A DNA stretch of 51,112 nt from Candidatus Woesearchaeota archaeon (lineage in GTDB: Archaea; Nanobdellota; Nanobdellia; Woesearchaeales; SM23-78). The DNA is taken from contig JAFGDD010000019.1 in NCBI GenBank assembly GCA_016932315.1, forward strand, positions 1-51,112, written 5' to 3'. Position numbers and translations under genes: made by a program. This document shows, in pieces, positions 8,379 to 19,286 of this stretch (the stretch's first letter is position 1; the number at the start of each line of letters is the position of its first letter). The notes beneath the pieces were generated by a model. It had not been told where the DNA came from. It did not search any database and saw only the letters and a program-made list of their open reading frames with translations.

Positions 8379-8978
8379 ATGAAACTAGCAACTACAACCT
8401 TTGAAAAAAGAAATCATGACAAGCTTTTAAGAGCCAAAGAGGCAGCAGAAAAGCAGAGTATAAAAGCGCCTACAATAATTGATGTTGGTCCTGGTGGATT
8501 GGTTAGTTTCTTATTCTCACACATACCTGCAAAAAATGATGATATGACTTTTGGGGAGAAAATCAAAAGAAAAATAATCAAGCCAGTAGAGGCGCTTCTA
8601 AGGAAGTTCTATATTTTTGAGTTAAAATCCTCTGAACCATTAGAAACATACCAAACTTTCGATAATTTAAATCCGATGAAAGTAGTGATTGTTGACCGCG
8701 AACAAAAGGTACTTGATGCAATCAGAAAAATGATGGACAAAAAAGAGTTGCCTGATTATTTTGAATGCCTTTGCATGGACATAACCAGGCACGAGATTCC
8801 ATATAAAGGCGAAGTGGTAGTTGCATATAATGTTCTTCAAAGAACATCAAACCAACTTGCAGCTCTTAAAACAATTGTGAATTCAGTAAAAAAAAACGGA
8901 ATCTTAACAACCACTATTGATTATGACCTTCCTGATTTCAAAAAACTGGATAAGGGGTTATATCAAAGGATAGCATAA
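8379..8978 (+). CDS. SAM-dependent methyltransferase-like protein
   Basis: A 199-aa protein with a class I methyltransferase outline. Motif I is IIDVGPGGL (about 33-41). A long helical insert rich in Lys follows, then an acidic end of strand 2 in VVIVDREQ, a motif II/III-like CMDI, and VVVAYNVLQRT at the motif IV position. Substrate unknown. The ATG is 20 nt after the signal peptidase stop, so cotranscription is likely. Confidence 0.7.
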   Translation: MKLATTTFEKRNHDKLLRAKEAAEKQSIKAPTIIDVGPGGLVSFLFSHIPAKNDDMTFGEKIKRKIIKPVEALLRKFYIFELKSSEPLETYQTFDNLNPMKVVIVDREQKVLDAIRKMMDKKELPDYFECLCMDITRHEIPYKGEVVVAYNVLQRTSNQLAALKTIVNSVKKNGILTTTIDYDLPDFKKLDKGLYQRIA

Positions 8979-9032
8979 ATAACCAATTGGTTTTCAATTA
9001 ACTTTTTATATGATTCTTATATACTCCATCTC

Positions 9033-9929
9033 ATGGACAAGGAAGAATTCGACTCTTATGTAAAGGCTGGCAGGATTGCTGCTGAAGCCAGGGAATATGG
9101 CAAAGACCTTATAAAGGTAGGCGCAAGCCTGCTTGAAGTAACTGAGAAAATCGAGCAAAAGATTATTGCTTTAGGCGGCGAATTCGCTTTTCCACCTCAG
9201 ATAAGCCTTAATGATATAGCTGCGCATTCTTATCCTGCATTTGATGACAAAACTGTTTTTAAGGAGGGGGATGTTGCAAAGCTTGATGTTGGAGTTCAAA
9301 TAAATGGTTTTGTCGGCGACACTGCCTGCACAGTCGTGCTAAGCAATGATGAGAAGCTTAAGCTGTTGGCAGAAGCAAGCAGGGAAGCCTTGAATTCTGC
9401 TCTTAGAATCATAAAGCCAGGCATAACGCTGGGCGAGATAGGTAGGGTCATCCATGATGAAATAACCAAGAGAGGATTTGCTCCTGTGAGGAATCTTTCT
9501 GGTCACGGCCTTGGAAAGTACATAATCCATGATCCCCCTAGCGTTCCCAACTTCGACACTGGCAGCGATGAAGCCCTTGAAGAAGACCATGTAATCGCTA
9601 TTGAGCCTTTTGCAAGCACCGGAGCAGGCGTAATCTATGAGAGCAGCAACCCAACATTATTTGCTCTTGAAGGAAGCAGGCCTGTGCGAAGCCCATTAAC
9701 AAGGGAAGTTTTGAAAGATCTTGAAAAATACAATGGCTTGCCATTCGCCCACAGATGGCTGGTCAAGAAGCACGGATTAGGCAAAACTGCTTTTGCATTG
9801 CGAGAACTGAAAAATATTGGAGTAATCAGGGATTTCGCTCCGCTGCCAGACAAAGACCACGGATTAGTAAGCCAGGCAGAGCACACTGTGATTGTTAGAG
9901 AGAAGCCTGTGGTTACGACACTTCTTTAA
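9033..9929 (+). CDS. map: Methionine aminopeptidase, type II (archaeal)
   Basis: A 298-aa enzyme that removes N-terminal Met from nascent proteins. The pita-bread metallopeptidase ligands are visible: D85 (LDVG) and D96 (GDTA), His in SGHGLG (~157), Glu in IEPFAS (~192) and Glu in AEHTVIV near the C-terminus. The insertion before HRW is the type II helical subdomain. TATA-like TTTATA at about 9005 puts a leaderless start at 9033. Confidence 0.95.
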   Translation: MDKEEFDSYVKAGRIAAEAREYGKDLIKVGASLLEVTEKIEQKIIALGGEFAFPPQISLNDIAAHSYPAFDDKTVFKEGDVAKLDVGVQINGFVGDTACTVVLSNDEKLKLLAEASREALNSALRIIKPGITLGEIGRVIHDEITKRGFAPVRNLSGHGLGKYIIHDPPSVPNFDTGSDEALEEDHVIAIEPFASTGAGVIYESSNPTLFALEGSRPVRSPLTREVLKDLEKYNGLPFAHRWLVKKHGLGKTAFALRELKNIGVIRDFAPLPDKDHGLVSQAEHTVIVREKPVVTTLL

Positions 9930-9979
9930 ATAAGACAGAAAGGGCTTCAAATTTAAGTTCAAATTAATGGCCAATCAAA

Positions 9980-10453
9980 TTAATAAGTAATCATTTCTGA
10001 CTTTATCATCTCAGGTCTTCCCAGGAAACTTTCTCTCTTTACTTCTTCAACAAGGTAGAATACCTTTTTATCTTGGATAGCAAACTTGTCTTCAAGCTCC
10101 TCGAGAAAATCCTCTAGTTCTTTAACATTGGTAAACACTCCCTCCGCCATAAAGTCATAACCATTATTGATTTTGAACAAGCTATTGACTCTGGGATGCT
10201 CTTTCAAGTAGCTCCTTAAACCATCCCTGTTATCCTTGGCTGTTGAGAGCATAATGTTAGCTCTTGAGCTGTATCCTAGCTTGTTGAAGTCAATGAGCGT
10301 TGTGTGTTTTGTTATAAGTTCTTTCTCGTGGTGCTTGAGCTTCTCGTACAAAGTGCTTATAGGTATTCCTGTCCGCTTGCTGATGACAGTCAGTGTTTGC
10401 CTTGCATTCTCCCTAAGAAAAGAAAGAAACAATAAGTCGGATTTTTTCATCAT
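9980..10453 (-). CDS. Lrp/AsnC-like winged-helix transcription regulator
   Basis: A 157-aa protein with an N-terminal helix-turn-helix (about residues 5-45, ARQTLTVISKRTGIPISTLY) and a C-terminal alpha/beta domain like the ligand-binding RAM domain of Lrp proteins. It is divergent from the gene at 10729. Three CCTGAAACA motifs lie in the 275-bp space between them, making this protein a candidate binder there. Confidence 0.8.
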   Translation of the reverse strand: MMKKSDLLFLSFLRENARQTLTVISKRTGIPISTLYEKLKHHEKELITKHTTLIDFNKLGYSSRANIMLSTAKDNRDGLRSYLKEHPRVNSLFKINNGYDFMAEGVFTNVKELEDFLEELEDKFAIQDKKVFYLVEEVKRESFLGRPEMIKSEMITY

Positions 10454-10530
10454 GTTATCCCTCCAAGCAATTTTTCAATAAGCAATAAGAGATATAATAT
10501 AAACCTTCTTTAAGAATAAAAAATGCCTGC

Positions 10531-10675
10531 TTCAGGAATTTCCTGAAACAAGGGTGTTTTTTCTGCTTTTTATGAATAAACTGCTAAATGATATGAAAAG
10601 AATGTTGCTTTTTCCTGAAACAAAACAAGTTTTAGGCATTATTTGGATTAAACCTTCTGAAGCATCCCTGAAACA
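10531..10675 (+). promoter_or_regulatory. Operator-like palindrome and repeated CCTGAAACA motifs
   Basis: A perfect 8-bp palindrome, TTCAGGAATTTCCTGAA, lies at 10531-10547. CCTGAAACA occurs at 10542-10550 (overlapping the palindrome), 10614-10622 and 10667-10675. The last copy is just upstream of a TATA-like TATTTATATAT at about 10680. The spacing is not regular. This layout in a divergent gap next to a regulator suggests operators. Confidence 0.5.
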
Positions 10676-10728
10676 GCAATATTTATATATGCTGCTGCAT
10701 TCACTCTCGCCTATAACAAGCTTGAACG

Positions 10729-12339
10729 GTGCCTAAAAAAATGAACCTTATCGAGCAAAAGATTTTGAACAAGTTCAAAAAAGAGCCGCTAAGGGAAATA
10801 TCCACGACAGAAATTGTCCGGGAAGTTCATCCTGAGGAATATTCTCGGATTCTCAGTTCAATTAATAGTGATATCTCTGATAAAAAGGCATTGAAGCAAG
10901 CCATGAGGAAAAAAGGCCAATTGCACAGGAAAATTCTGTATCACCTGAACAAGCTGGTCGAAGAAAATGTCCTGAAAATAGCTTCTGTGCACGGAAAAGG
11001 AGAAAAATATTTCTCCCTCAGCATTGAGCAGGGCGAAATTGTAATCGAGAAGAAGCACAAGAGAATCGTGCTATCCAAGCCGTCAATATCCACTGGCTTA
11101 ATCGATGAATACGAAGCCAAAGGAATAGTCCATAAGTTTGACCAGGAGAACTGGGTAAGCAAGCTCAACTGCATACTCCTTGAGAGCACTAACCATACAG
11201 GCATTAACAAATTCTATGATCTTGTCTACAGCTGCTTCTCAGAAACCAATGATGCCTTGGGCTTGAATAATTTTGAGCACTTAATACTCAATAGCACTCC
11301 TGATAATTTAGATGAGATACTGAAAAAAATGGATATGGATACAAAGGACCACGAGCGCTTGGTCAACCTGATAATCAATGTCAGGAATATCTCTGATGAC
11401 CAAAAAGTGCTTGACTTCATCAAGCTATTCGTGGAAATAAAGCCAAAGAATGTTTTTCTTGTCTTCAAAGCTGAGCCCAAGGAATTTCGGGCGCATGAAA
11501 AGCTTTTCAAGGGAATAATTTCAGAATTCAACAAAGCTGACATGAAATTGAATGTGCATAACAAGAAAGTGCATGACGCTCCTTTTATTATGGGAAGGAC
11601 AGGGGTTTACACCCTGCTAGACAATGAATGGAAAGAGTACGAGAACCTGACAAGGGGCAAAGTCATCGGGCTTGCAATTGCCAACACCACCATTACTATT
11701 GACATCAACCGATTTTTCAAGGACGAGCCGGACGCGAATCAAGCCAGGGAATTAATAATTAGGACGGCTAAAACGCTGTTAAAGATCAACGGAGCGCAAA
11801 AGAAAAAGGCTGACGAATACTTCAGGCGAATTGATGACCTGAACAAGCCTTACACTAGAAGATTCTTCACCTACTCTAAGGATTATATCCGCTTCTGGAA
11901 TTATGACTTAAAGCTGAAAAGCCAGTCCCATTTACTAGAACTGCTTGAGAGCGTAAGAGACGACGTGAAAAAATTCTGCTCAGCACAGCAAACAATTTAC
12001 AAGTCCTGCGGCATGCCTTCTCATTTCAATATTGTTTTTTCAAGCGCTATAAAAAGGTACAGCAGCGCATTATCTCCAAGAGAATACTCCAAAGCCACCA
12101 TAAGAAAGTTCAAGGATTATGATTCCCAGGAAATAAATGATTTTATCAACACAAGGGAAGCGCTTTGCAAGATTTTCGAAGGCGGCGACAGGATAAGGTT
12201 CTTCCGCAGCGGAGAATTCACACCAGATGACATCATCCATGAATTGGCATTTTTAATGAACACCTATGACTTGCCTTTAATCACTTATGACTTCAAAGAA
12301 AGAAGAGGAGATGCTAAGCTCACAAGCTTTATGCATTAG
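10729..12339 (+). CDS. Hypothetical protein with N-terminal winged helix
   Basis: A 536-aa soluble protein with no family I recognise. Residues 1-100 look like a winged-helix domain (conserved spacing of helices, then GKGEKYFSL as a wing). The middle and C-terminal parts are mixed alpha/beta with many Lys, Tyr and Phe residues. The start is a GTG at 10729 or an ATG four codons later at 10741; the TATA near 10680 allows both. It ends 9 nt before the thymidylate-synthase-like gene, so the two are probably one operon. Confidence 0.75.
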   Translation: MPKKMNLIEQKILNKFKKEPLREISTTEIVREVHPEEYSRILSSINSDISDKKALKQAMRKKGQLHRKILYHLNKLVEENVLKIASVHGKGEKYFSLSIEQGEIVIEKKHKRIVLSKPSISTGLIDEYEAKGIVHKFDQENWVSKLNCILLESTNHTGINKFYDLVYSCFSETNDALGLNNFEHLILNSTPDNLDEILKKMDMDTKDHERLVNLIINVRNISDDQKVLDFIKLFVEIKPKNVFLVFKAEPKEFRAHEKLFKGIISEFNKADMKLNVHNKKVHDAPFIMGRTGVYTLLDNEWKEYENLTRGKVIGLAIANTTITIDINRFFKDEPDANQARELIIRTAKTLLKINGAQKKKADEYFRRIDDLNKPYTRRFFTYSKDYIRFWNYDLKLKSQSHLLELLESVRDDVKKFCSAQQTIYKSCGMPSHFNIVFSSAIKRYSSALSPREYSKATIRKFKDYDSQEINDFINTREALCKIFEGGDRIRFFRSGEFTPDDIIHELAFLMNTYDLPLITYDFKERRGDAKLTSFMH

Positions 12340-12348
12340 CAAAAAAAA

Positions 12349-13002
12349 ATGGAAATAATAAAAAACTCGGCAATTGATGCATGGAAATCAGCCCTTAAGA
12401 TGATCAAGGAACACGGAAGAAAAGTGATCGATCATGACAACAGGCTGTCGCAAGAATTGCTGAATATAAGCATAATAATCAACAATCCTGCTGAAGACAT
12501 AACCAAACCCATAGACGCGATGAAAGAGCTCAAAAAATGGGTTTATCCAGAGCTTGAAGAGCTTGAGGATGTGATGTTCAAAAAAGAAGCTTCGTCGTTC
12601 TATTATTACACCTATGGGGCAAGGATATTCAATTATGCGAATACAAAGAACCAAATTGATGACTTCATCATACCGCTATTGAAAAAAGACCCGAATACAA
12701 GAAGAGCTGTAGTGATGATATATCATCCTGTCAGCGATTCCAAAATCAACATAAAGGAAAGCCCTGGCATGCTGAGCATCATGTTTAAGATAGTTGACAA
12801 AAAACTTAACCTTACGGTTGTTATCAGGAGCAATGACATGTTCATAGGATGGCCTGCCAACATCTACCAGATTTACCTATTGCAGAAATATGTTACAGAA
12901 AGCATCGGCATTGAAACAGGCAGCATAACAACCATAAGCCATTCGGCGCATGTCTTCCAGGAATATGATGAAGAAGTTGAAGCGATATTGAGAAAGAAAT
13001 AA
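12349..13002 (+). CDS. Thymidylate synthase-fold protein lacking the catalytic Cys
   Basis: A 217-aa protein of the archaeal ThyA type. The nucleotide phosphate-binding pair R118-R119 (NTRRAVVMI), RS-N-D163 (RSNDMFIGWPAN) and N171 are kept, and ITTISHSAHVF matches the C-terminal archaeal signature, with Phe instead of the usual Tyr. The active-site P-C motif is P139-G140: the codon is GGC, so the nucleophile is absent. By known ThyA chemistry it cannot methylate dUMP by the normal route. A nucleotide-binding, regulatory or different catalytic role is possible. Its partner is the upstream winged-helix gene. Confidence 0.8.
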   Translation: MEIIKNSAIDAWKSALKMIKEHGRKVIDHDNRLSQELLNISIIINNPAEDITKPIDAMKELKKWVYPELEELEDVMFKKEASSFYYYTYGARIFNYANTKNQIDDFIIPLLKKDPNTRRAVVMIYHPVSDSKINIKESPGMLSIMFKIVDKKLNLTVVIRSNDMFIGWPANIYQIYLLQKYVTESIGIETGSITTISHSAHVFQEYDEEVEAILRKK

Positions 13003-13071
13003 ATATAGCTCTGAAGATTTTCCGGAAATTCTATCGACGGGTATATAAACCCCCTCAACAACATAAAGAGC

Positions 13072-13377
13072 ATGATTTATGACCCTTGGTTAAAATACAC
13101 GAATTATACGGCATATCTACAACAGGAAGAAGATATGGAGCAATATAGAGAAGGATATTATGAAGGAATAGCTGAAGCTGAAAAAGCGAGAAAAGAAGAA
13201 GAACGAAAGAAATGGGAGCAATACCATCCTGACCCGTTCAAGCATGAAAAAGAAGATGATTATGATTATAAGTACACTCTTCCAAAAAAAGATGAAGAAG
13301 AGCCTTACTGGAATAGAACCCCGCGCAGCCCCCTCTACTATAAGGGATGGCTGGGCGGATTCTTAAAAAAGCCCTAA
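13072..13377 (+). CDS. Small charged hypothetical protein
   Basis: A 101-aa hydrophilic protein, very rich in Glu, Lys and Tyr, with a helical middle (EKARKEEERKKWEQ). No signal peptide, membrane segment or known motif. A TATA box (TATATAAA, 13042-13049) lies 22 nt before the ATG, which supports expression. Confidence 0.65.
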   Translation: MIYDPWLKYTNYTAYLQQEEDMEQYREGYYEGIAEAEKARKEEERKKWEQYHPDPFKHEKEDDYDYKYTLPKKDEEEPYWNRTPRSPLYYKGWLGGFLKKP

Positions 13378-13401
13378 AAAACAGCTCAAAAAACCACAAG
13401 A

Positions 13402-13451
13402 TTTATAAGGCGCAGAAGCCTACTTTCTTTTAGTTTTTCTCGACGAGAAAA
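13402..13451 (+). promoter_or_regulatory. gyrB promoter and first leader hairpin
   Basis: TTTATAA at 13402-13408 is a TATA box. An 8-bp hairpin, TTTTCTCG-A-CGAGAAAA (13435-13451), follows near the expected transcript start. The 5' leader of gyrB would then be about 160 nt and contain the element at 13471. Confidence 0.5.
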
Positions 13452-13470
13452 TCGCTTTTGATAATGAGCG

Positions 13471-15539
<2,069 letters not shown>

Positions 15540-15623
15540 AAACTGAAAGGTTCTGTGACTGCTTTACAGTAAGCTTTATAAACCATTCATATTTCCAGAG
15601 AATAAATTAGAGAATAAATCAAA

Positions 15624-16394
15624 ATGGCAAAACCACAAACTGCTGCGGAAAAAGTCAGGAAGAAGAAATGGTTTCCTGTAATAGCTCCCAAGCTTTTCAG
15701 GGAAGTCGTTGTAGGCGAGATTCCGTTGTACGAGTCTGAAAGCCTTCGCAAGAGAGGCTTGACAGTTAACATGATGAACCTCACAGGCGACCCTAAGACC
15801 CAGCACTTCAACGTAAAATTAAGGGTTTATGATGTTAAGGAAGGCAAGGGATTGACTGAAATTCTGGGCTACGAGATGATGCCTAGCAGCGTTAAGAGGT
15901 ATGTGAGGCGCGACAAGACTAAGATTGATGATTCTATAGTTGTATTGACTAATGATGGCAAAAAGGTAAGGATTAAGCCTTTACTCATGACTAACACCTC
16001 AGTTGACGCTTCAGTAGCTACCAGCATAAGGAATCGAGTAAGAAATAATCTGGCAAGATTCGTTGCAAGGCTTAGCTATGATAAGCTTTTGGAAGAGATA
16101 TTCTACTATAAACTGCAAAAATACCTCGGCAACTTAGCCTGCAAAATAACTCCGATAAAGGTTTCTGAAATCAGGGCTTTCCAGCTCGTTGAAAGAGAAG
16201 ATGTTTCTGTTTACAAGCCAGGCAAGGAAGAAGAAGTAAAGAAGGAAGAAGACGAGATGCCTGAGGAAGAGGAAGAAGAAAAGAAAGAAAGCGAAGAAGC
16301 TTCAGAAGAAGAGAACGGCGAAGAAGCAGAAGAGAGTACACAGGAAGCGAGCGAAGAGCCTGCTGAAGAATCTTCTGAAGAAGAGAGCCAATAA
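15624..16394 (+). CDS. rps3ae: Small ribosomal subunit protein eS1 (S3ae)
   Basis: A 256-aa archaeal/eukaryal ribosomal protein of the 30S platform. The core (about 1-200) has the KKKWFPVIAPKLF start and SVKRYVRRDKTKIDDS signature. The last ~50 residues are an unusually long tail of Glu, Ser and Lys. A TATA box (TTTATAAA, 15575-15582) precedes the gene. Confidence 0.95.
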   Translation: MAKPQTAAEKVRKKKWFPVIAPKLFREVVVGEIPLYESESLRKRGLTVNMMNLTGDPKTQHFNVKLRVYDVKEGKGLTEILGYEMMPSSVKRYVRRDKTKIDDSIVVLTNDGKKVRIKPLLMTNTSVDASVATSIRNRVRNNLARFVARLSYDKLLEEIFYYKLQKYLGNLACKITPIKVSEIRAFQLVEREDVSVYKPGKEEEVKKEEDEMPEEEEEEKKESEEASEEENGEEAEESTQEASEEPAEESSEEESQ

Positions 16395-16549
16395 ATGTTT
16401 TTAGTTCTTAATTAAGTAAGGCCCGGCGCCGATTGAGCCGCCTAAAAAGTTTACGTTCAAGTTAAAAAACTAAAACTGAGAAAATTTAAGCCCCCTGGGG
16501 AACTGAAACTAATAATTTTTATAAATCAAAACAATTTCTCAAATGCAAC

Positions 16550-16813
16550 ATGATGAATGACTATGATTTGGAGCTTGACAAGGTTATTGAGAAGATAAAC
16601 AGCGAGAAAGCCAAGACTGTATTGATTCAGTTGCCTGATGGCTTGAAGCCCAAAGTAAAAGAGATTAAAGAATTTCTCAAGACAAAGATCGGCAAGGATA
16701 CCAAGTTATTGTTCTGGGCAGGCAGCTGCTTTGGGGCATGTGATATTCCAACAAGCGCAATTAACGCTAATGTTGACTTAATAATACAATTCGGGCATTC
16801 TGAGTGGCGATAA
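16550..16813 (+). pseudogene. Truncated Dph2-like (diphthamide synthesis) N-terminal fragment
   Basis: 87 residues match the first domain of Dph2, the radical-SAM-type Fe-S enzyme that starts diphthamide formation on EF-2: VLIQLPDGLK, then GSC60FGAC64DIP, then VDLIIQFGHS. A stop follows directly after HSEWR. The family is normally ~330 aa with three domains that each supply one Fe-S cysteine; two are missing here. No continuation is seen in the other frames before topA. A TATA box (TTTATAAA, 16518-16525) is intact. It is either a decayed gene or a stand-alone domain. Confidence 0.75.
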
Positions 16814-16900
16814 TTATTGTCTACAAAACATCATTCTCTACTTAATAATAAAATCACAAAATACATAGGTTTTTATATTTCCTAAAAAATTCATCTTGCC

Positions 16901-19189
16901 ATGGGTTATGAATTAGTGGTGAGTGAGAAGCCCAATGCTGCTGGCAGGATTGCTGAGGCTCTCGCCGATAAAAAGCCTAAAAAACAGCATGTGGGAAAGG
17001 TTCCTTACTATGAGTTGGAGCACAAGAAAAAGCCAATAGTAGTTACATGTGCGGTTGGCCATCTCTACACTGTGGCTGAGAAGAAGAAATCTTTTACTTA
17101 TCCAAGCTTTGATTTGCAATGGGCTCCTAGCAGCGAAGTTAACAAGAAAGCTGATTTTTCTGGCAAATACCTTGAAGTTATTAAAAAGCTTGCAAAGAAG
17201 GCTAGCGCTTTCACAGTTGCCTGCGATTATGATATTGAAGGAGAAGTCATTGGCTTGAACTGCATAAAACTGGCTTGCGGGCAAAAAGATGCTAAGAGGA
17301 TGAAATTCTCAACCCTCACAAAGGATGACCTTGTCGAGGCTTATGATGAAGCATCGCCTCACATAGACTGGGGATTGGCTAATGCAGGAGAAGCAAGGCA
17401 TTTCCTGGACTGGATGTATGGAATCAACATATCGCGCGCACTTACGTTAGCAGTTAAGAGCACAGGCTCTTTTAAGATTCTTAGCAGCGGCAGAGTTCAA
17501 GGGCCTGCATTAAAGATTGTTTATGACAGGGAAAAAGAAATATCTGCTTTCAAGCCAGAGCCTTACTGGCAAATATACTTGGAGATAGAAAAACAGGGTG
17601 TAAGGATTGGGGCATTCCATGTCAAGGATAAGTTCTACAAGAATAACGAGGCAAAGCAAGCCTTTGAAAAATCCTTGTGGAAGCCTGCAATTGTAAAGGA
17701 TATTGAGAAGAATGAGACTCAGCAGTATGCACCAAACCCCTTTGACCTGGGCTCATTGCAGACAGAAGCTTACAAGCTTTTCAGCCTCAACCCCAAGGAC
17801 GCCCTTGCTGTCGCCCAGAACTTATACTTAATGGGGGTAATCTCTTATCCAAGAACCAGCTCTCAAAAGCTGCCTGCAAAGATTAATTACAAGAAAATAT
17901 TGACTGGATTATCAACCAATAATGATTACGCAAATAATGCAAAAAAATTGCTTTCATTTGAAAAACTTCATCCTAATGAAGGAGGCAAGGATGACCCTGC
18001 TCACCCTGCAATTTATCCTACAGGCATAAAGCCTGACAAGCTTACAGAAAGAGAAAGCAAGGTTTATGACTTAATTGTTAAGAGGTTCATGGCAACATTC
18101 GGAGCACCAGCCATAAGAGAATCAATGCTGTTAAGGATTGATGTGGGTGGAGAAATATTCGCAGCCAAGGGCATGCGCACCAAGGTAAGAAACTGGTTTG
18201 ATTTCTATGAGCCTTATGTGAAGCTGAAAGAAGAGGAATGGCCGAACTTCAGTATTGGAGAAAACCTTAGTATCAAGAAGCTTGACTTGTTGCAGAAAGA
18301 AACCCAGCCACCAAAAAGGTATACTCCTGCAAGCCTGGTTAGCGAGCTTGAAAAAAGGGGATTAGGAACCAAGGCAACAAGGGCGGAGATAGTTGATTCA
18401 CTTTATCAAAGGAATTATGTTGCAGACCAAGCCATCAGGGTTACAGATATGGGTATGCGAATAATAGAGACCTTGCAAAAATACTGCCCTGACATTATTG
18501 ATGAGAAGCTTACACAACACTTTGAGGACGAGATGGAAAAGATAATGAGTAAGGAGATAAAAAAAGAAGAAGTGCTAGAAGAAGCAAAGAAGCTGCTCAC
18601 CAAGCTGCTCAAGACTTTCAAGGAGAACGAGAAGAAAATCGGCGAAGCACTTAAAGAAGCTCATCATGAGACGATACAAAAAGAGAATTATATTGCAAAA
18701 TGCCCGAAGTGCGGCGGTAACTTGCAAATGAAGTTCTCGCGCAAGACCAAGATGAGATTCATAGCCTGCAATAATTATCCTAAATGTGCAACAACCTTCG
18801 CAATCCCGCAAAGCGGAAGCATAAAAGGAGCAGAAAAAACCTGCCCTCACTGCGGCCAACCAATGGTCATAGTCTTCAGGAAGAAATCCAGACCACAAGA
18901 AGTCTGCCTGAACAAGGAATGCCCTGGAAAGAAAGTTGAGCTCGGAGAAGGCGTGACAATAGAGCAAGGAAAAAGCACGAGAGGCAAGAACGGTGAAATC
19001 AAGCCAGGACCACAACTCATAAACAAGAAATGCCCGAAATGCGGCAAGGAACTTGTATTGCGAAGCTCAATCTACGGGAAATTCATCGGATGCCTGGGCT
19101 ACCCCAAGTGCAGGTATACTGAGAAGATAAACAACGGGAATAATGCTGATCTAAAAAAAGAAAAAAATGAAGAAAAAGAAAAAATCTAA
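16901..19189 (+). CDS. topA: DNA topoisomerase I (type IA)
   Basis: A 762-aa type IA topoisomerase that relaxes negative supercoils by single-strand passage. It has an N-terminal Toprim domain (D109-x-D111-x-E in CDYDIEGE), SSGRVQGPALKIV, and the active-site tyrosine Y316 in GVISYPRTSS. Three C-terminal zinc-ribbon modules follow (CPKCGG, CPHCGQ, CPKCGKELVLRSS with CLGYPKC). TATA-like TTTATATT at 16872-16879 is 21 nt before the ATG. Confidence 0.95.
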   Translation: MGYELVVSEKPNAAGRIAEALADKKPKKQHVGKVPYYELEHKKKPIVVTCAVGHLYTVAEKKKSFTYPSFDLQWAPSSEVNKKADFSGKYLEVIKKLAKKASAFTVACDYDIEGEVIGLNCIKLACGQKDAKRMKFSTLTKDDLVEAYDEASPHIDWGLANAGEARHFLDWMYGINISRALTLAVKSTGSFKILSSGRVQGPALKIVYDREKEISAFKPEPYWQIYLEIEKQGVRIGAFHVKDKFYKNNEAKQAFEKSLWKPAIVKDIEKNETQQYAPNPFDLGSLQTEAYKLFSLNPKDALAVAQNLYLMGVISYPRTSSQKLPAKINYKKILTGLSTNNDYANNAKKLLSFEKLHPNEGGKDDPAHPAIYPTGIKPDKLTERESKVYDLIVKRFMATFGAPAIRESMLLRIDVGGEIFAAKGMRTKVRNWFDFYEPYVKLKEEEWPNFSIGENLSIKKLDLLQKETQPPKRYTPASLVSELEKRGLGTKATRAEIVDSLYQRNYVADQAIRVTDMGMRIIETLQKYCPDIIDEKLTQHFEDEMEKIMSKEIKKEEVLEEAKKLLTKLLKTFKENEKKIGEALKEAHHETIQKENYIAKCPKCGGNLQMKFSRKTKMRFIACNNYPKCATTFAIPQSGSIKGAEKTCPHCGQPMVIVFRKKSRPQEVCLNKECPGKKVELGEGVTIEQGKSTRGKNGEIKPGPQLINKKCPKCGKELVLRSSIYGKFIGCLGYPKCRYTEKINNGNNADLKKEKNEEKEKI

Positions 19190-19286
19190 TTCTTGAAAAA
19201 TAAAAGTAACAGGATTAAAAAAAATTTATAAATCCAAGTGATAATTACGAGCTTAATCAAGAAAAAAAAGAGAATCGGGTGATTTT

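Noticed and set aside
16395..16549. A CCCC-CT-GGGG hairpin and GC-rich patch between eS1 and the Dph2 fragment as another element copy
   Set aside because: The closing stem, arms and linkers of the family are absent; only a short G/C hairpin is seen.
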